From: Candidula unifasciata | Taxonomy: Eukaryota; Mollusca; Gastropoda; Stylommatophora; Geomitridae | DNA length: 64,000 nt | NCBI GenBank assembly: GCA_905116865.2 | Contig: CAJHNH020004902.1 | Coordinates: forward strand, 247,501-311,500 | Reading direction: 5' to 3' | Shown: piece by piece, positions 11,810 through 21,926 of the stretch | How the letters are laid out: every line of letters begins with the position of its first letter | Position numbering within the stretch: position 1 is the stretch's first letter | The notes under the pieces: generated by a model | Databases searched by the model: none | The model's input: only the letters and a program-made list of their open reading frames with translations | What the model was told of the DNA's origin: nothing | Made by a program: the position numbers and the translations under genes

Positions 11810-12150
11810 GGTAATGATCTCTCTATAGACGTGAGTCGTGGACATTCACTCAGTCGCTGAAGAAAGACAAAAATGGGAGGTTTGATCTAAAATGAAATAG
11901 AAACCTACTTATAATACCATGGATAAAGAAAAAGACAAACATTGATATCCTACATGATCTGAGCAACGAGGAAAACTGGCGCGTAAACAGCATCTTGTCC
12001 CTAAAGCTGGGGTATTTTGGTCATGTTTAACGTTATGGTGGCTTGGAGAGAACGAGATTGGGGGTACACACAAGGCTAGAGAAGGAGAAACGTTATGTAA
12101 AGGACTGGCTGAAGGAAGAAGAAAATGAAGAAGATGAAGATGATGATAAT
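11810..12150 (+). pseudogene. LINE reverse transcriptase fragment
   Basis: Plus-strand pieces: YRRESWTFTQSLKKDKNG, then LLIIPWIKKKTNIDILHDL, then LGYFGHV. These follow the conserved order 'YGcEsWTlt..l...in.fem...r.lriPWt.krtN.diL...' and 'l.yfGHv.R' of non-LTR RTs. Stops interrupt the frame. The end runs into a GAAGATGAT tract (12118-12150). Confidence 0.75.
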
Positions 12151-12335
12151 GATGACGCTCTCACATAGAAGGAGTTGCAATGCTAGGCTGGGTCTAAAAG
12201 GGTTAAACCAGCTCTGCTTTGTGATTACAAAGAAACATAACTACGGTCGTTCTTTATTTGATCAACTAGAATAATTTCCTGTCGCAAGGCTCAACACTTT
12301 ATTACCCCCTTTTCCGCCAAGGAAGTTAAAAAAAT

Positions 12336-12450
12336 ATGCCTCTCTGTCTGCCAGCTTGCCTGCCTGTCTGCCTGTCTGTCTGTCTGCCTGCCTGCCTGTC
12401 TGTCTGTCTGCCTGTCTATCTGTCTGTCTGTCTGTTTGTCTGTCTATCTA

Positions 12451-12529
<79 letters not shown>

Positions 12530-12535
12530 CCTCTC
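12336..12535. repeat. (CTGT/CCTG)n-(CT)n microsatellite
   Basis: Degenerate four-base CTGT/CTGC units pass into a pure CT run near 12479-12514. The Cys/Leu/Ser open frames are period-4 artefacts. Confidence 0.95.
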
Positions 12536-12639
12536 TGCACCTTTTCCACTCAATACAAAGTAACATTTAACATGTATGTCTGAAAAAAGAACCACTTTAA
12601 AAATGAGTTTAAATTAAGAAGAAAAAAAATCAAGTGAGT

Positions 12640-12810
12640 GACGCACAACTCCACCAAGACCGCACATGCAGCGATAAACACCCGGCGACACAAAGTGCCA
12701 TGATTCGGATAAAAATCTCTGGAACGAGCCACAGAAACCCTGTTCGACCGTCAAGTTATGTAAGGGCCACCGACCATAGCCTGGGTTGGGCTTTCACACG
12801 CCAAACCATT
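12640..12810 (+). repeat. dispersed repeat family C, copy 1
   Basis: Landmarks 'gcgataaacacccggcgaca', 'caaagtgccatgattcggat', 'agaaaccctgttc' and 'gggttgggctttcacacg'. The family recurs three times between 20330 and 20955 and in reverse at 25003 and 49835. Confidence 0.75.
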
Positions 12811-13880
12811 GCGTCCCACTTAATTATAGAGACAGATGTGTTTCACAAGAATAATTTGAGGGGCTGAATAAATGGAAATATACATAAATATATAATATTC
12901 TCCACCTAACTGTAAGTTCGTTTAATTTTCATATACAAAATTACAAGCTTATATGTAAAATTAGATGCATATGTGGGGGGTGGGGGTGGAGGTGGGGAAC
13001 CAATACCGTCTTAATACATCAGCTGACTTGGCACTTGTCCTTGGAGTGCTTCGTTAGGGCACAGCCAGCTCCAGATTTATAGAGAAGGGTCTGGGTTAGG
13101 GCATCATTGAAAATTAACCCAGCTCTGGCAGGGCTGGCAATGGGATTTTTTTTTGGGGGGGGGGGGAAGAACCCAGCTTAGCTGAACAAAAACCCAAGCA
13201 ATACACAGACAAAGAACACACACACACACACACAAACCAGATTGTTAAAATGTACAAAATTTATATTTACGAGACGAAACATTTACCACTTTTATATAAG
13301 GATATATTTTTAAAAAGACCAGATTTTCCCCAGGCGTCAAATTAATAAAAAACACCTAAATCTGGGGAAAACCCCAGCATTGGTAGCCCTGCCGTAGATA
13401 TCACTATAAAAGATTTCTTCCCTTGCAAACCTAGCCACGTCACTCCCACCGCACCCGATTCACGAGGCTTCAGAGTCCCAGAAATCCGAGAACCACAAGT
13501 AACATCGACATGCGATACATTTTCTGTCGTGTACAGTGTCAGATCACGTCACGACATTTTAGCGCCAGAGTTCATAGGCGAAAGGGTAAAAGTTCAGACT
13601 CGCCATAAGTGGTCTGATAACATCAGGAGACGGACAGGAAGTGGCCTATCTGTATGTACAATCAAACCAGCAGGCGGTACTGTACAGCAGGAGAGAGGGA
13701 TGTTGAGAGTGAGTGTGTGTGCATGTGTGTGCTTGTGTGTAGAGACCACTTGGTGGCGCTCTTATCTGGTGCAGGGGGCATGTGTGAGCAGATAGGAGGG
13801 CGTGAATTTACTCATACTGAAGTATCTGTATGGTTATTTAAGGAGCCTTGAAAAGGAGAAGGGGTAAAGAATGGTTGCTT
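12811..13880. other. no gene recognised; small repeats
   Basis: Contains G runs (12974-12995, 13150-13167), a short CA run (13217-13235), and a short LINE-like frame QTRHKWSDNIRRRTG near 13590-13640 that may be an RT C-terminal scrap. Otherwise unassigned. Confidence 0.35.
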
Positions 13881-13978
13881 CTTCTTCTTCTTCTTCTTCT
13901 TCTTCTTCTTCTTCTTCTTCTTCTTCTTCTTCTTCTTCTTTTTTTTTTCTTCCTTCTTCTTCTTCTTCATCCTCTTCT

Positions 13979-14010
<32 letters not shown>

Positions 14011-14473
14011 TTCTTCTTTTTCGTCTTATTTCTTCTTCTTATTATTATTTTTCTTCTTCTTCGCCTTCTTCTGCTTCTTCTTCTTCGTCTTCTTCTGTTT
14101 CTTCTTCTTCTGTTTCTTCTTCTTCTTCTTCTTCTTCTTCTTCTTCTTCTTCTTCTTCTTCTTCTTCTTCTTCTTCTTCTTCTTCTTCTTCTTCTTCTTC
14201 TTCTTCTTCTTCTTCTTCTTCTTCTTCTTCTTCTTCTGTTTCGTCTTATTTCTTCTTCTTATTATTATTTTTCTTCTTCTTCCTCTTCTTTTACTTCTTC
14301 TTCGCCTTCTTCTGCTTCTTCTTCTTCGTCTTCTTCTGCTTCTTTTTCTTCGTCTTCTTCTGCTTCTTCTTCTTCGTCTTCTTCTGCTTCTTCTTCTTCG
14401 TCTTCTTCTGCTTCTTCTTCTTCGTCTTCTTCTGCTTCTTCTTCTTCGTCTTCTTCTGCTTCTTCGTCTTTTC
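13881..14473. repeat. giant (TTC)n array with higher-order units
   Basis: About 590 bp of TTC with scattered CCT, TTT and ATT variants. From about 14303 to 14470 a longer unit based on 'ttcttcgtcttcttctgctt' repeats several times. All three frames and the complement stay open, giving false Ser-, Phe-, Leu-, Lys- and Arg-rich proteins. One strand is pure pyrimidine for long stretches. Confidence 0.97.
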
Positions 14474-14879
14474 AGGTTCATAGCATAAAGAAGGATTATT
14501 TTATTAGTGGTAGGCGCTATAAACTCAACACCGGTAGTTGTTGTCGCTGCTGTTAGTGTAAATATCAGGACGTATTTAGGATATGTGACGCCTTTGTGAG
14601 GTCATGTATTGTACAGACATGTAAATATATACATAAACAGACAGGCCCACCAAAAAAAAAAAAAAACATTCATAGACCTGAAATGAAGTAATCGAACCTA
14701 CACGGCTTGTTTTTCTTCGACCGAAAATTGCCTTTACTCACCACAAAGTTTCTTTAAAAGGTACCGTTATTAACGACAAAGTATCTATTACAGTAACGGT
14801 CAGGGTGGGAACCCCGCTGCCCTAAAAAGGGGCCGGTGCTACTGTATGCCGACAGAAAGAAAGGCCTCTTTTATTTATT

Positions 14880-15135
14880 AGTAGTATCCAAAGATTGAAT
14901 ATTTCCCTGTGTGGCTTTCAGGGCCCCACTATAGGGAAAGCAAGAATAGTCGACTAACTGGGGACTTCCTGAGAAGTCGGAGTGCATCTGCCTGAGCGGC
15001 AAGGAACAACCAACTGCACACAAATAAGCGAGTAAAACGGATGTGCACGCAAAACTTAGGCCCTGGCACAAAGCCAAAGTCCAAATGGACGAACAACCAG
15101 GACTTTCCGCCGGAGCTTACAGCTGGTGAACAAAG
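14880..15135 (+). repeat. GAA-tailed dispersed repeat at the edge of the GAA array
   Basis: A full copy: 'ccctgtgtggctttcagggc', 'agtcgactaactggggactt', 'aactttccgccggagcttac', then 'agctggtgaacaaagaagaa'. Its GAA-rich 3' end leads within about 50 bp into the long GAA array. Confidence 0.85.
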
Positions 15136-15185
15136 AAGAAGAAGGAGAAGAAAAATAAGATAAAGAAGGTGATGATGATGATGAA

Positions 15186-15553
15186 GACGAAGAAGAAGAA
15201 GAAGAAGAAGAAGAAGAAGAAGAAGAAGAAGAAGAAGAAGAAGAAGAAGAAGAAGAAGAAGAAGAAGAAGAAGAAGAAGAAGAAGAAGAAGAAGAAGAAG
15301 AAGAAGAAGAAGAAGAAGAAAGAAGAAGAAGAAGAAGAAGAAGAAGAAGAAGAAGAAGAAGAAGAAGAAGAAGAAGAAGAAGAAGAAGAAGAAGAAGAAG
15401 AAGAAGAAGAAGAAGAAGAAGAAGAAGAAGAAGAAGAAGAAGAAGAAGAAACAGAAGAAACAGAAGAAGAAGAAGAAGAAGAAGAAGAAGAAGAAGAAGA
15501 AGAAGAAGAAGAAGAAGAAGAAGAAGAAGAAGAAGAAGAAGAAGAAGAAGAAA
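15186..15553. repeat. giant (GAA)n array
   Basis: About 370 bp of GAA with a one-base phase slip near 15320 and two ACA variants near 15450-15462. The long Lys/Glu- and Phe/Leu/Ser-coding frames are artefacts. It is purine-only on this strand and lies opposite in orientation to the TTC array 700 bp upstream. Confidence 0.97.
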
Positions 15554-15868
15554 AACGGATTTAATCTGACAAGGAAACATAATGGCTGTTCTTCCATCTG
15601 CATAATTCTGGAGGGTCAGGGATCAAGTCCGAGACACCATTATTGATAATGACTGCAGACCCAGAGAAAGAAAAGTGATTAGTTCTGCCAATGAATCATG
15701 TCTATTTTTAGCCGGTCTCATAAAGAAAGTCGGGACGCACGTACGGGCCATCCCAGTGCTGAGTCAGTGGAAAGAATGGCGTTGTTCTTTGACGGGAATC
15801 ACTGTTGTGAGCGCTGTGTTGATGAGGGTCGTTTTCTGGCTGTTGTGGCGGTGGTGATGATGTTGTTG

Positions 15869-15985
15869 GATGTGTGTGAGATAGGGTGAGGGGTCTTTGA
15901 ATGTGTGTGAGGTGGGGTGAGGGGTCTTTGAATGTGTGTGAGATGGGGTGAGGGGTCTTTGAATGAGTCTGAGGTGGGGTTAGGG
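15869..15985. repeat. 31-bp tandem repeat, about four copies
   Basis: Units share 'gggtgaggggtctttgaatg' and vary as gataggg/ggtgggg/gatgggg. The last copy is diverged. Confidence 0.85.
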
Positions 15986-16159
15986 GGTGTGGAGTTAATG
16001 GTCACGCCAAAGTTAGTCAGGAATGGGTGAGTATACGGTGTCTGGGGAAACTGGATTATCATTGGTAGAATTAATGACAGATGAGGAAGATGGTAGTTGT
16101 TCGGTTGTGCTGTTACAGTATGTATAATGCTTCCACCACCACCACCACAACAACAATAG

Positions 16160-16228
<69 letters not shown>

Positions 16229-16229
16229 T

Positions 16230-16314
<85 letters not shown>
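16160..16314. repeat. (CTA)n array
   Basis: About 155 bp of CTA with one ATT variant near 16229, preceded by an ACC/ACA stretch. The poly-Thr frame is an artefact. Confidence 0.97.
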
Positions 16315-16315
<1 letters not shown>

Positions 16316-17090
16316 TTAATAACTCAGTAATAAAACCGATTTATTTTTCTATCACTGGACTAGGAATTTCCTTATGAAATCATTAAGCAACTTAATCACA
16401 TATGGCGATACTTGGGGAGTGGGGTGGGGGTGAAATGGCCTTATCACAAACAAAACATGTCAATTGACTGTTTTTATCAATATGTGGGACAGTTATAAAA
16501 TCTCGCTGAAGATTTGCATCAAAGTTCATTATCAGGATATGCCAGTCGAAAGTGGCAAAATGATCAGCAAATTAGTTTACTAATTAATCTCAGGCCAACT
16601 TCAGTGCAAACCGATCATCCCATAGTTGTTCCGTCCATGTGTCAGGGAAAACCACGTGGAATTTGCCACGAAGTCCTCTGTGACAAGCTTGAAACAGACT
16701 GCAATCTCGACACTTAACAATATCGCACACATGAAATCTTTAAGGCAGCCGTCAGAAGTGCCAACACAAACAGACCGCCACTATAACTTTAAAGCAGTAT
16801 TAGCAACAGATTTGCACCACGTTGGGCCCAGTCGAAAAGAATTATAAATTAAATCTGCAGCTCACAGTGTCGCACCATGCAATCAACGCCCAATAGCTGG
16901 GCAACTAAGCTATTTACTGTCATTTACTATTTAATCAATGCAACAGCCAATTATTTCTAGAAGTAAATGAGTTGCTGAAACTGAAATTCTGACTGTCATC
17001 TGACATATTGGGTCGGTGGTCCAAAGATGACAAAATATGAAATGGGTAATGAGATAAGAAAACTGCATGCAGTCATAAGAAAGATGCTGT
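16315..17090. other. no gene recognised
   Basis: Two overlapping frames of 60-75 codons exist (16514-16847) but neither contains a motif I recognise, and no splice-consistent exon structure is visible. Confidence 0.35.
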
Positions 17091-17094
17091 CAGA

Positions 17095-17222
17095 TTTCTA
17101 TCATTTGATAAGAATAGAGGCTTTGGAGAACATTGTGATGGTTGGAAAGATCAAGGGTAGAAAAGGCAGACCGAGAGAGACGATGCTTGACCGTTTGAAG
17201 AGGTGGTATGGTGGAATATGAT
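17095..17222 (+). pseudogene. LINE RT C-terminal scrap
   Basis: Translation LENIVMVGKIKGRKGRPRET followed by MLDRLKRWYGG. This is the 'LEn.vm.GKi.[10 protein letters not shown]...d.lk.W' ending seen also at 51080-51290. Confidence 0.7.
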
Positions 17223-17254
17223 CAGTTTAGACCACAAGAAAAGACCCACTGAAA

Positions 17255-17470
17255 GCATGTCGTAGGAGTCAACCAATTGGGGACATCCTTCGAAATCGGA
17301 GTGCACCTGTCTGAGAGGTAAGGAACCTACAATCATAAAAGCCAGATTTGTAAAACGGATGTGCATGGAACATTCAGCTTTTAGAATAAGATTGAAACTG
17401 TGAAGGTGGACGAACAACCAAAACTTTCTGCCAGCGTTTAGAGCCGGTGAACGCGAAGAAGGAAAAAAAA
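17255..17470 (+). repeat. GAA-tailed dispersed repeat
   Basis: Contains 'ggagtcaaccaattggggac', 'aaaacggatgtgcatggaac', 'aactttctgccagcgtttag' and a GAAGAAGG end. 5' end trimmed. Confidence 0.8.
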
Positions 17471-17516
17471 TTAGCAACCACCCAGAAGAGCGCCTACCTA
17501 GCCTAGCAGGGCACGT

Positions 17517-17566
17517 GATGATGATGATGATGATGTTGTTGTTTTGGTTGTTGTTGATGATGAAGA
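17517..17566. repeat. (GAT)n / (GTT)n tract
   Basis: Short triplet run 'gatgatgatgatgatgatg' followed by GTT units. Possibly the tail of a LINE, as in the GAT-ending copies at 41680 and 61390. Confidence 0.6.
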
Positions 17567-17839
17567 TTACATCATCGAGAGTTTGTTTTCCTAAACGCCC
17601 ACACAGCTTTCCTTGTGGATAAAATACCATCTGTGTTTCTCAAAGAATAATAATAATTTACAGTTTACAAGAACCGGAGCGTGACGGGACATGGCTGGCC
17701 AGAAATCCTTTGTCTGGCTTTGTCTGCGCCGCCTCGCCCAGTCATCTAGCACCGAGGCCACCGTTTCTGTCTGTCCTTTCTGTCTGTGGGTTAGAAAATA
17801 GAAAAAGAGATGATGTTGTTATATTAACATTGAACTTGA

Positions 17840-18189
17840 CTGACTATGTGACTCACAGGTTGACTGGCTGATTAAAAGACTGATCGACTGACTGTCTGAT
17901 GGACCGTTTGACTGACAAACGATAGACGGACAGGTAGACTGATTGATGGACTGACTGCTTCACTGATTGACTGAAAGACTAATTGGCGGACTGATAGACT
18001 GATGGAGTTATACACTGATGGACTGACAGACTCTTTGCCAGATTTACGGACTAATAAACTGACTGACTGCTGAACTGAAGAAGTGACGCACAGATGTGCT
18101 GATACAATCATTGAGTAATATATTGAAAGACTGACTGACTGACTGACTAAAAGACTAACTGACTGCTGGACTGAAGAAGTGACGCACAG
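17840..18189. repeat. degenerate GACT-rich tandem DNA
   Basis: Loose repetition of 'gactgactga' words with interspersed 20-30 bp units. It grades into the ordered 64-bp array that follows. Confidence 0.7.
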
Positions 18190-18540
18190 ATGAGCTGATA
18201 GAATTATAGAGTAATATATTGAAAGACTGATTGACTGAAGGAGTAATCCACGGGTTTGCTGATAGAATTATAGAGTAATATATTGAAAGACTGATTGACT
18301 GAAGGAGTAATACACGGGTGGGCTGATAGAAAAATAGAGTAACATATTGAAAGACTGATTGACTGAAGCAGTAATACACGGGTGGGCTGATAGAATTATA
18401 GAGTAACATATTGAAAGACTGATTGACTGAAGCAGTAATACACGGGTGGGCTGATAGAATTATAGAGTAACATATTGAAAGACTGATTGACTGAAGGAGT
18501 AATACACGGGTGGGCTGATAGAATGATGGCGTGATATATA
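18190..18540. repeat. 64-bp tandem repeat, five to six copies
   Basis: Unit starts 'gaaagactgattgactgaag' and ends 'agaattatagagtaacatat'; counted at 64 bp. The first copies are more diverged than the last, so it probably grew rightward. Confidence 0.9.
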
Positions 18541-18753
18541 ATTATCAGAGTGTAGAGGATCTATTCTCTGTTTTCCAAAAGGGAGTCCTGGAACAAAGAG
18601 GGGACAATTTGAGGCTAGTACATTATACCGAGCCTATGCTTCATTGGGAGCTAGATAGGCAGAAGAAGACCTTATGCGGGACGCACCTAGGACGTGAAGG
18701 AGATCCCTGGTAGATTTGTGACGAAATATGTGAAGGCATGATATGTAAACCAC

Positions 18754-19562
18754 TCTTATAGGTCAACAGTAATTCTAGAGGGATCGTGGCTCTAATAGGT
18801 CAACCGTAATTCGAGACGGATCGTGGCTCTAATAGGTCAACCGTAATTCGAGACGGATCGTGGCTCTAATAGGTCAACAGTAATTCCAGAGGGATCGTGG
18901 CTCTAATAGGTCGACAGTAATTCTAGAGGGATCGTGGCTCTAATAGGTCGACAGTAATTCCAGAGGGATCGTGGCTCTAATAGGTCGACAGTAATTCCAG
19001 AGGGATCGTGGCTCTATTTTGTCAACAGTAATTCCAGAGGGATCGTGGCTCTATTAAGTCAACAGTAATTCCAGAGGGATCGTGGCTCTAATAGGTCGAC
19101 AGTAATTCCAGAGGGATCGTGGCTCTATTATGTCAACAGTAATTCCAGAGGGATCGTGGCTCTAATAGGTCGACAGTAATTCCAGAGGGATCGTGGCTCT
19201 AATAGGTCGACAGTAATTCCAGAGGGATCGTGGCTCTAATAGGTCAACAGTAATTCGAGACGGATCGTGGCTCTAATAGGTCAACAGTAATTCCAGAGGG
19301 ATCGTGGCTCTAATAGGTAAACAGTAATTCGAGACGGATCGTGGCTCTAATAGGTCAACAGTAATTCCAGAGGGATCGTGGCGCTAATAGGTAAACAGTA
19401 ATTCGAGACGGATCGTGGCTCTAATAGGTCGACAGTAATTCCAGAGGGATCGTGGCTCTAATAGGTCAACAGTAATTCTAGAGGGATCGTGGCGCTAATA
19501 GGTCAACAGTAATTCTAGAGGGATCGTGGCGCTAATAGGTCAACAGTAATTCTAGAGGGATC
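18754..19562. repeat. 37-bp minisatellite, about 22 copies
   Basis: Unit counted at 37 bp, beginning 'ctaataggtcaacagtaatt'. Two main variants differ at linked positions: 'ccagagggatcg' and 'cgagacggatcg'. A few units have 'tattttgtca', 'tattatgtca' or 'gcgctaat' changes. There are no unique spacers, so this is not CRISPR-like. Confidence 0.97.
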
Positions 19563-20325
19563 ATGAAGCAGGGGCAGCTCATTGTCTTCAGAATACTGCC
19601 CAGGCTTTGTGCTATGATCACGGGCGGATCTTGTTGGTCATACTTGCCATCACTGTGGGCTGTAAGTTCGGGGGGGGGGGAAGGGGGGGGGGGTGGCGTG
19701 GCGTCTGCCTCGAGTAGCTTGGATTGTTTTAGTTTGTCTTCTTATAATTTCCTCTGGTCTTTGGGTAGTAAGAACGGAAGCCCGTGTATTTTGTTGCCCT
19801 CGTAGAAAATCCCTTGGCAGTTGGAAATCGAACAGTGTAGCCCAACGGAAAAAAAATTTGGAGTTACAAATTTACCCAAAGTATTTTTGGATCCTCGCCG
19901 GTACTACGGAGATCGTGCACTGCGCTGAGATTCTTGGAACTCAGGTTTGAGTCAGAAGTAGAACAGAGCACCTATGGGATGCTCCTTGTGCCATGATGTT
20001 GATACGTTGTCCAGATCTAAACCTAAGCTGTAGTCCGTATGCCGCCCCTTGGCACAATTGATCACTATCGCCGGGAGAGATGAAACGATGTCAAACAACT
20101 ACCGAAGGGTGTTGACTTGTTACCACTATAGTAGGTACAATGTAGTTTACAAAGGATGTCGTGACGGCCTCCATTCGACGATCCTACTCCCGGTGTGTGT
20201 TCAAGGGCTTTATTTTGGGGTAAAATAATAGGTCCTTTGTCTCTAACAAGAATGTCGTAAAAAACGATTCATAAAGGTACTTGTCCTGACTGATTGACTT
20301 TTAACTCCTCACCCCCCCCCCCCAC
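19563..20325. other. no gene; possible LINE 3' scrap
   Basis: A G-rich run sits at 19670-19692. Near 19960 the frame TEHLWDAPC resembles the 'sEHlW.CPeC' ending of a LINE seen at 35215 and 62440, but this is weak. Nothing else was recognised. Confidence 0.3.
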
Positions 20326-20329
20326 CCCA

Positions 20330-20490
20330 GGACCGTACGACGAGAGAAAGACACTCGGTGACACAAAGTGTCACTTTTCGGATGAGATAATTCATAGAAA
20401 CCCAGTTCAACCCACAGGTTATATATGTGACCCCTTCGACCGCCGTGGTGGGGCTTTAAAATTAAAAAAAAATTGCATTCCATATTGGGG
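20330..20490 (+). repeat. dispersed repeat family C, copy 2
   Basis: 'gacacaaagtgtcacttttc', 'agaaacccagttcaacccac' and 'gtggtggggctttaaaatta' follow the family order. A G run follows at 20489-20502. Confidence 0.75.
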
Positions 20491-20559
20491 GGGGGGGGGG
20501 AGGGGGGCGGGAATTCTTGTCATAATAATTGTTCCCTGACGGACTCAAGTTTTTTCCCA

Positions 20560-20725
20560 CTAGGACATCGATCTAAGCGACAAAAAACCAGGTGACACAA
20601 AGTGCCATCATTCAATTGAGGATCACCCCTGGAGAGGTCCCTAAAAACTCCTTTTAACTGTTAGGTTATATTTAGGCTACCGGAAGCATGCAGGGTGGGG
20701 CTTCAAAATAACGAAAAATTGCGTT
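20560..20725 (+). repeat. dispersed repeat family C, copy 3
   Basis: 'aggtgacacaaagtgccatc', 'tttaactgttaggttatatt' and 'gggtggggcttcaaaataac', then a (CT)n run (20730-20775). Confidence 0.8.
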
Positions 20726-20771
<46 letters not shown>

Positions 20772-20784
20772 TCTCCTGTTGTAC

Positions 20785-20957
20785 CACATGAGGACATAAC
20801 ACAAGCGATAAACACCCGGTGACACAATGTCCCACCATACGGATAAGAATCGCCCGTGGAGAGGTTCCAGAAACCCCTTTTAGCCGTTAGGCCATATTTA
20901 GAGCCCTAGGCAAAAGCCAAGGTGGGGCTTCAAAAAACGACAAATTGTATCCCACAA
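20785..20957 (+). repeat. dispersed repeat family C, copy 4
   Basis: 'gcgataaacacccggtgaca', 'agaaaccccttttagccgtt' and 'aaggtggggcttcaaaaaac'. Copies 2 to 4 lie head-to-tail, separated by simple sequence. Confidence 0.8.
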
Positions 20958-20969
20958 GGGGACGACTAG

Positions 20970-21150
20970 TAGATAACGTTGTTTCTTGTTATGTCGGAGT
21001 GCATCTGCATGAGAAGCGGGGAACCAACAGCCTGCTTACAAATGTGCCAGATCAGCAAAAGCTCATGTTCTGTAACGAAACTAATGTCCAGAGGTGGACG
21101 AACAACCAGAACTTTTCACCGCAGTTTGCAATCAGAATGTGAAGAAGACT
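20970..21150 (+). repeat. GAA-tailed dispersed repeat
   Basis: 'atgtcggagtgcatctgcat', 'ccagaggtggacgaacaacc' and 'gcagtttgcaatcagaatgt', then GAAGAAG. Confidence 0.75.
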
Positions 21151-21445
21151 TAGAGTAGACAATCCTAGCTTTCAAAAAACAATAATGAGACAAGTTTACC
21201 GAGTGTTCGCTTCACACACATGACATTTTAAAAAGGGAAATAATACTTGATATATATGTTTGAAGACTTGAAAAATGAATTTGGTTGTGTCCCTGCCAAA
21301 CAAATGCACATAACAAAAGTAGCTGATAAATCTGGCGTTCGTAACAACTTAGTGCTATTAATGCCAAACATGAACGGTCCTAGAAAAACAAAATCACAAA
21401 ATTACAAGATGTAAGATGAGATGTATGAGAAATGTAGCGGGACAA

Positions 21446-21560
21446 ACAAATCAATCAGAATGCCACCGAAACTGGCACAAGACGATTACCATATTATGGA
21501 CAGACCAGAGCAAGTTATTATCTTTCGCCTTAGAAGTCAAACTTTACGGGCCGCTTAGTG
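21446..21560 (+). repeat. LINE 3' fragment, left arm of an inverted repeat
   Basis: Reads MPPKLAQDDYHIMDRPEQVI on the plus strand. The same DNA is present in reverse at 22240-22318. After 'ctttcgccttag' it jumps to 'aagtcaaactttacgggc', so it is an internally deleted copy of the minus-strand element. Confidence 0.8.
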
Positions 21561-21649
21561 AATTACAAAAGACATTGAAGTTTATACTTGAGACAACATT
21601 GCAGATATAGATAATTTATTTCATGCGAACGAAAGAAAAAGAAGAAGAA

Positions 21650-21790
21650 ACCAGTCAAATTATGCATTACTTCCTGATACAAATGAAAGTAAATCTTTCA
21701 AAAGTTTACCAAGACGGTTTCGTGAAAAAAATATAAATCGTAAAGATGAAAACTCTTCATATGATATTATTCTTCGGTGAAAAAAAAAAA
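21650..21790 (+). repeat. dispersed repeat family F, copy 2
   Basis: Colinear with the reverse copy at 7195-7345. Ends at an A run (21780-21794). Confidence 0.6.
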
Positions 21791-21926
21791 AAAATGTCCT
21801 GAAAGCCATGGATGTTCTAAGGCTGCACGCAAAAATTCATTACGATCTAACAGGCAGTTTTTGAGAAAACGGGGTGCATGTGTGTTTATCTATTGTGAAG
21901 CTTGCTAATATACTTTTCTTTCGGTT

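Noticed and set aside
13848..15603. Poly-Ser, poly-Phe, poly-Lys, poly-Glu proteins of 130-225 residues
   Set aside because: All six frames of TTC/GAA arrays are open; no unique domain at either end.
16514..16847. Overlapping 67- and 73-codon frames as a small gene
   Set aside because: No motif, leader or splice support; overlapping frames of this size are expected by chance.
18754..19562. CRISPR-like regular array
   Set aside because: Units are directly adjacent with no unique spacers, and the context is an animal genome. It is a minisatellite.
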